Below are positions 60,778 through 64,000 of a stretch of 64,000 nt of DNA, piece after piece. The notes under the pieces were generated by a model that had not been told where the DNA came from, searched no databases, and worked only from the letters and a program-made list of their open reading frames with translations. How positions within the stretch are numbered: position 1 is the first letter of the stretch; every line of letters starts with the position of its first letter. The stretch is taken from contig OY728152.1 of the NCBI GenBank assembly GCA_963277665.1, forward strand, positions 1,189,422,357 to 1,189,486,356, read 5' to 3'. A program made the translations under genes and the position numbers. This DNA comes from Viscum album (taxonomy: Eukaryota; Streptophyta; Magnoliopsida; Santalales; Viscaceae).

Positions 60778-60787
60778 AGAGTAGAAG
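60778..60787 (+). promoter_or_regulatory. TATA box, plus-strand promoter
   Basis: CTATAAATAG follows GGGATCC and precedes, at about 30 bp, a start-like CTAGTTGTTCTTCG. It is a strong plant TATA match. It is set in a CpG-rich tract, in contrast to the decayed DNA before it. It could be the promoter of an LTR (R/U5 to the right) or of a host gene whose coding part lies beyond the window. Confidence 0.65.
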
Positions 60788-61800
60788 TTTGGGGTTAAGG
60801 AAGAACTCTAGTTGTTCTTCGTCGTTCTTCGCCGAATCAAGGAGCAACCTCCGCCGGAACCTTGGCGGATCAAAGTGGGATCGCAGCGAACGCATCGCCA
60901 ATGACAAACGAGATATTCGAGGTAGTATTATTGTTAAATTTCGTGCCTTCGTTGTTTTCTTAAATTTTCATCAGATTTGTCGTTTAAAATTTGATAATTT
61001 TAGAATTGGGGCGTTGGGCGAATGAACACGGCCAACGCCCGAGCCCCATTTTAATTGTCGTTCTTGGGCGTTCTTCGTCCAAATTTTCAGACGTTCTAAA
61101 TCTTGTTGGATCGACGATCGGAGGTAGGCGTTGTGAAGGCCTCGCCCCGAGGGTTCCGAATCCTCTTTCGGATTTGGAATCGGGTCACCGGAGTGGTGGT
61201 GGCGGCCGTCGGAAGCCTTGGCTCCGGCAGGGGCGGTGGTCGGAGGTCGGGGTGGCGCAGCCGGGTAGCTTCGGGAGGAGCCGATCAGTGCGGCCGGGGG
61301 TTCAGAATGAGTCGCCGCCGTCGGATGTCACTGGCGCGTCTGGGGTAGCTCCGAGAGGATCCGAGGTGTGTGGCGGTCGGGGCTTCAGAGGTGCTGGTCC
61401 GTGTGGGTGGTAAAGCCAGGGACGGCGAAGCAGCGGCGCGGGCCGCGGAGAGGCGCGGCGGGGCGCTACTGGAGCCGTCGGCCCCGGGCCTTTCACGGTC
61501 TAAAGGGAAGCCGGCGGCGGAGCGTGGCACGGGTGACGCCTTTGGGCTATCATGGTCGGGAAGAGCCCCGAGGTCAGCGCCTCGAGGAGGGGGAGCAGCG
61601 GACAAGGACCTGCCAAACGCGGGTCCTGCTGGGGTGCGGTGTAGAGCGAAGACCAGCCAATTGGCCGGTCCATTTGAAGGACCAGGCCCGAGGGGTCTGG
61701 TGGTTTTCGAATGGGCCATGGCCAGTGGGCCGCGGTGAACTAAACCGGACCCGCGACTGGGCCGCGGGCCGGCGGTCTGGACCGGCCCTTTTTTGGCTCC
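60788..61800 (+). other. GC-rich predicted transcribed leader, no supported gene
   Basis: Downstream of the TATA box the DNA is rich in G, C and CpG. Possible splice signals exist (GAG/GTAGTA at about 60,918; TTTTCAG/ACG at 61,090; GGAG/GTAGGC at about 61,123). Overlapping open frames of 120-190 codons on both strands (61,285-61,827 minus; 61,368-61,937 plus) reflect GC content: they are Arg/Gly/Pro-rich with no domain. A non-coding leader or U5 is the simplest reading. Confidence 0.45.
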
Positions 61801-61950
61801 CTTTCGTTCAAGGGGGCATATCTCCAAAACGGTGCGTCCGTTTGATGTACCGTCAGCGGCTGCGGGTTCGTGTCAGCGAGATAGGCTTTTTGAAGTGGCT
61901 TTCACGGTTTTTAAGTTCTGCACCTAAAGGTGTGTGACCCAGAACGCCTT

Positions 61951-61969
61951 AATTTAATAATATTAAATT
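61951..61969. repeat. AT palindrome 1
   Basis: AATTTAATAATATTAAATT, a 9-bp inverted repeat around one base, in GC-rich surroundings. Confidence 0.85.
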
Positions 61970-62124
61970 GTTAAAACTTGTGACGGATGTGCTTCACAAG
62001 TCGGACATCCGTTTAATGCATCGTTCGAGGCACTGTGGCCCTGGAGTTGAGCCAGTCCTTCTAAAGTGGGTTTGGGATCCTTGCGGTTTGCTTTCATTTC
62101 TCGGTGGCACGAAACTCTTAATGC

Positions 62125-62160
62125 GAATAATTAATTAATTGTTTAATTAATTAATTATTC
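62125..62160. repeat. AT palindrome 2 (16-bp perfect stem)
   Basis: GAATAATTAATTAATT, loop GTTT, AATTAATTAATTATTC. A perfect hairpin about 180 bp after palindrome 1, so probably the same position of a degenerate repeat unit. Confidence 0.93.
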
Positions 62161-63133
62161 TTGCGTCGGACCTAACTCCTACTTGGGATGTCTAATTGAC
62201 GCGCGGTCAGCGGCAGTGTGACCCAAGTCCTCGTGCGGATGTTTTCAGATGCTTTCTGAAGCGTTTAGGTTGGAGACAAGTTGCGGGCCCCACAGGTCCT
62301 AGTTCACATGTTTTACGGTGAAACACCACTTTTTCACACGATATCCGTTTAGGGTGTTTGAGTACACGTTTATAAGTGCTTTTCTGAGGGAATTACGGCA
62401 GTGAAATCTGCCCGCCTAAATTCGGGCCCGAGGCATGGGCCCCACGAGGCAGATTTAGGACGTATGTTGTGTTTTTACGACTTATGATACATAATTCTAT
62501 TCAGGGCAAATGAATAGCCTATTTCACGTGGTTATATGAAAGGAACGCAATGGTATGATCTGCATGACATGTTTCGGGATCGAGGTGTGGGCCCCACAGG
62601 GCCTCGTTTGCATATAACGCGGGGAGTTGCAGCTTCAACATCTGGAGTCCGTTTTAAGAACCGTCAGTGGCGTTGTGACACTGGAATTGAGGTGAAGTTG
62701 ACCAAGGTGGTTTCAGGAATTGAATCTGGAGTTGAGGGGTGGGCCCCACGATCCGTTACTTAAGTTGTGTGCAGCGTACTATGCCTTTTTCTTTAGACGT
62801 TTGTTTGGCACATATGAGTAGTCATTTCAACATGTTTTTCTGAGATCATTGCGATGGCACAATTCTCCAAATCTCTTTTGGGACTGAGGTGCGGGCCCCA
62901 CAAGACGTCATATGGGCCAAAAGTTGTGTTGAATAACTTTTGCAACAGGATTCTGTTTCCTGTGAGTAAATAGTCTATCTCGCGTGTTTTTTCATGAGGA
63001 TCACAATGGTGAAATCTGTTTGGGAGTGCGGAGCCTCTTTTGAGATCTCATTAAATGTGTAAACATTAAAGGGTGTTGGTCAGAGGTTCCATTGACGCAC
63101 TCTGAACCAATGCACGATAGCGGTGTTAGTGAC

Positions 63134-63560
63134 ACCCAGTGATGGCATGGGAAGTGCGGAGTTATCGGACCAGTTCCGGGTTTTCCCTCCAGTGGGGCTA
63201 GGCAGTGGGTTACCAGACGACCTTAGGGTTGACCCTCCAGCAAGGCTGGGTAGTGGGTTACCTAATGACCTTTTGTGGTTCACCCTCCAGTGGGGCTGGG
63301 CAGTGGGTTACCTGACGACCTTTTGTGGTTTACCCTCCAGCGGGACTGGGCAGGGGGTTATCTGATGACCTCTTGTGCTTTACCCTCCAGTGGGGCTGGG
63401 CAGTGGGTCACCTGACGACCTCTTGTGTTTTACCCTCCAGCGGGGCTAAGGAGTGGGTTACCTAATGACCTCTTGTGGTTTACCCTCCAGTTGGGCTGGC
63501 TAGTGGGTTACCCGACGACTTCTTTCAGACTCGGCCCTTCTATGAGGCTAGTTAATGACT
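63134..63560 (+). repeat. 50-bp tandem array (about eight units)
   Basis: ACCCTCCAG recurs with its CCCTCCAG core at 63,185, 63,233, 63,283, 63,333, 63,383, 63,433 and 63,483; the last six are exactly 50 bp apart. Unit words are CCCTCCAGYGGGGCTGGGCA, GTGGGTTACCTGACGACC and TCTTGTGGTTT. Degenerate units flank both ends (about 63,134 and 63,530). As 50 is not a multiple of three, the array is not a protein repeat. Confidence 0.95.
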
Positions 63561-64000
63561 TTTCTCTGTGATTATCGAAGCGGGACCCTTGGTTATACGG
63601 TTTAGCGATGAGGCCTCTTGAAATATGGGGTTTTTGGGAATCAGTGATGGATATCATTTAAACTTTTGGCGACTTTTCATGGGCTGATCTTGGAGATAGA
63701 GATCCCCTTACACACTCGTTCGGGTTTTTGTTGAGCATATATATACTCCATACTTTTTTTCTCACTCCTTGGGTTCAGTTACTCTCCTTATATGAGGGGC
63801 GAAGACGTGCGGGGTATGCCACGTTCTTTCCGTGTCTAGCTCCTCTTGTTTGGATGAGCATGCTTCCTTTCTCTTGTCAGGTTGAGCTACACTCTATCTT
63901 TTGTACTCTAACCCTGTTCTTGCTCCGTCTACTGCTCACCATTTTTTGTATCTCCTTCATCGCTCCCTCCAGCTTTTGGGGTATCCTACAGAGTATCTTT
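63561..64000. other. End segment, nothing recognised
   Basis: Moderate GC, pyrimidine-rich towards the end. A TATATATA-containing stretch is at about 63,738 and a CTTATATGAGG at about 63,788. No gene, LTR end or PBS is visible before the window closes. Confidence 0.4.

Larger units (their letters stand above)
61800..63060. repeat. Degenerate tandem array with 152-bp period, GGGCCCCAC core
   Basis: GGGCCCCAC occurs at 62,285, 62,437, 62,589, 62,741 and 62,893, exactly 152 bp apart each time. Between them, units share 'ATCCGTTT/TCCGTTT', 'ATCTG', 'GGAGTTGAGG' and 'TTTTTCTGAG'-like words but are otherwise diverged. More decayed, wider-spaced relatives lie to the left (for example GTGTGACCCA at 61,931 and 62,214; TCCGTTT at about 61,828 and 62,007) and one to the right (GTGCGGAGCC, 63,026). 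The core includes GGNCCCAC, the consensus bound by class I TCP factors. Confidence 0.88.

Noticed and set aside
61285..61937. Overlapping open frames of 120-189 codons on both strands
   Set aside because: They overlap each other in several frames, are Arg/Gly/Pro-rich and have no domain. High GC alone makes stops rare here.
63123..63365. 80-codon plus-strand frame with a repeated GLGSGLPDDL-like peptide
   Set aside because: It follows the 50-bp tandem array, whose period is not a multiple of three, so the peptide repeat cannot be kept.

Overview
This window reads as nuclear DNA of a seed plant with a large, repeat-filled genome. It is AT-rich and has no recognisable host protein gene, rRNA or tRNA. 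Almost everything identifiable is an LTR retrotransposon of a plant-specific lineage: a Tat-type Ty3/gypsy, a chromodomain (Tekay/Del-type) Ty3/gypsy, a SIRE/Maximus-type Ty1/copia, and a family of short elements with very large LTRs. Primer binding sites matching the plant initiator tRNA-Met (TGGTATCAGAGC-like) support this. The species cannot be named from the sequence. All coding regions are pseudogenes with many stops and frameshifts; calls rest on ordered conserved motifs read by eye on one strand.

Layout. 1-5,250 (-): gag, protease, RT and RNase H of a Tat-type Ty3/gypsy element running off the left edge; 5,251-11,690 is probably its 5' leader/extra-ORF region and perhaps its LTR. 11,691-19,870 (-): element E1, a non-autonomous Ty3/gypsy with a 4.15-kb LTR, a PBS, a gag remnant, no pol, and a truncated second LTR. 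19,871-26,191: very AT-rich decayed DNA with one orphan minus-strand PBS and microsatellites. 26,192-about 58,032 (+): a chromodomain Ty3/gypsy element (gag, protease, RT, RNase H, integrase, chromodomain) split by two later insertions. The first is E2 (27,306-38,420, -), with two 4.9-kb LTRs around only about 1.25 kb of non-coding DNA. The second is a 12-kb SIRE-type Ty1/copia element (42,288-54,344, +) that landed inside the RT gene. 58,033-60,300: AT-rich and unassigned, with one coding-like fragment. 60,300-64,000: a sharply different GC- and CpG-rich tract with a TATA promoter and three kinds of tandem repeat, probably a younger LTR plus leader but possibly a host promoter region.

The order of events can be read from the nesting: the chromodomain element first, then E2 in its 5' LTR and the copia element in its RT. 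E1 and E2 belong to one family. Their LTRs share a minus-strand TATA box and a four-unit repeat of about 190 bp in the predicted transcribed leader, the most distinctive undescribed-looking feature of the AT-rich part. In the GC-rich part, five copies of GGGCCCCAC spaced exactly 152 bp apart, followed by a 50-bp tandem array, are the most striking.

All boundaries are by-eye estimates except where an LTR end, PBS, PPT or target duplication is stated.
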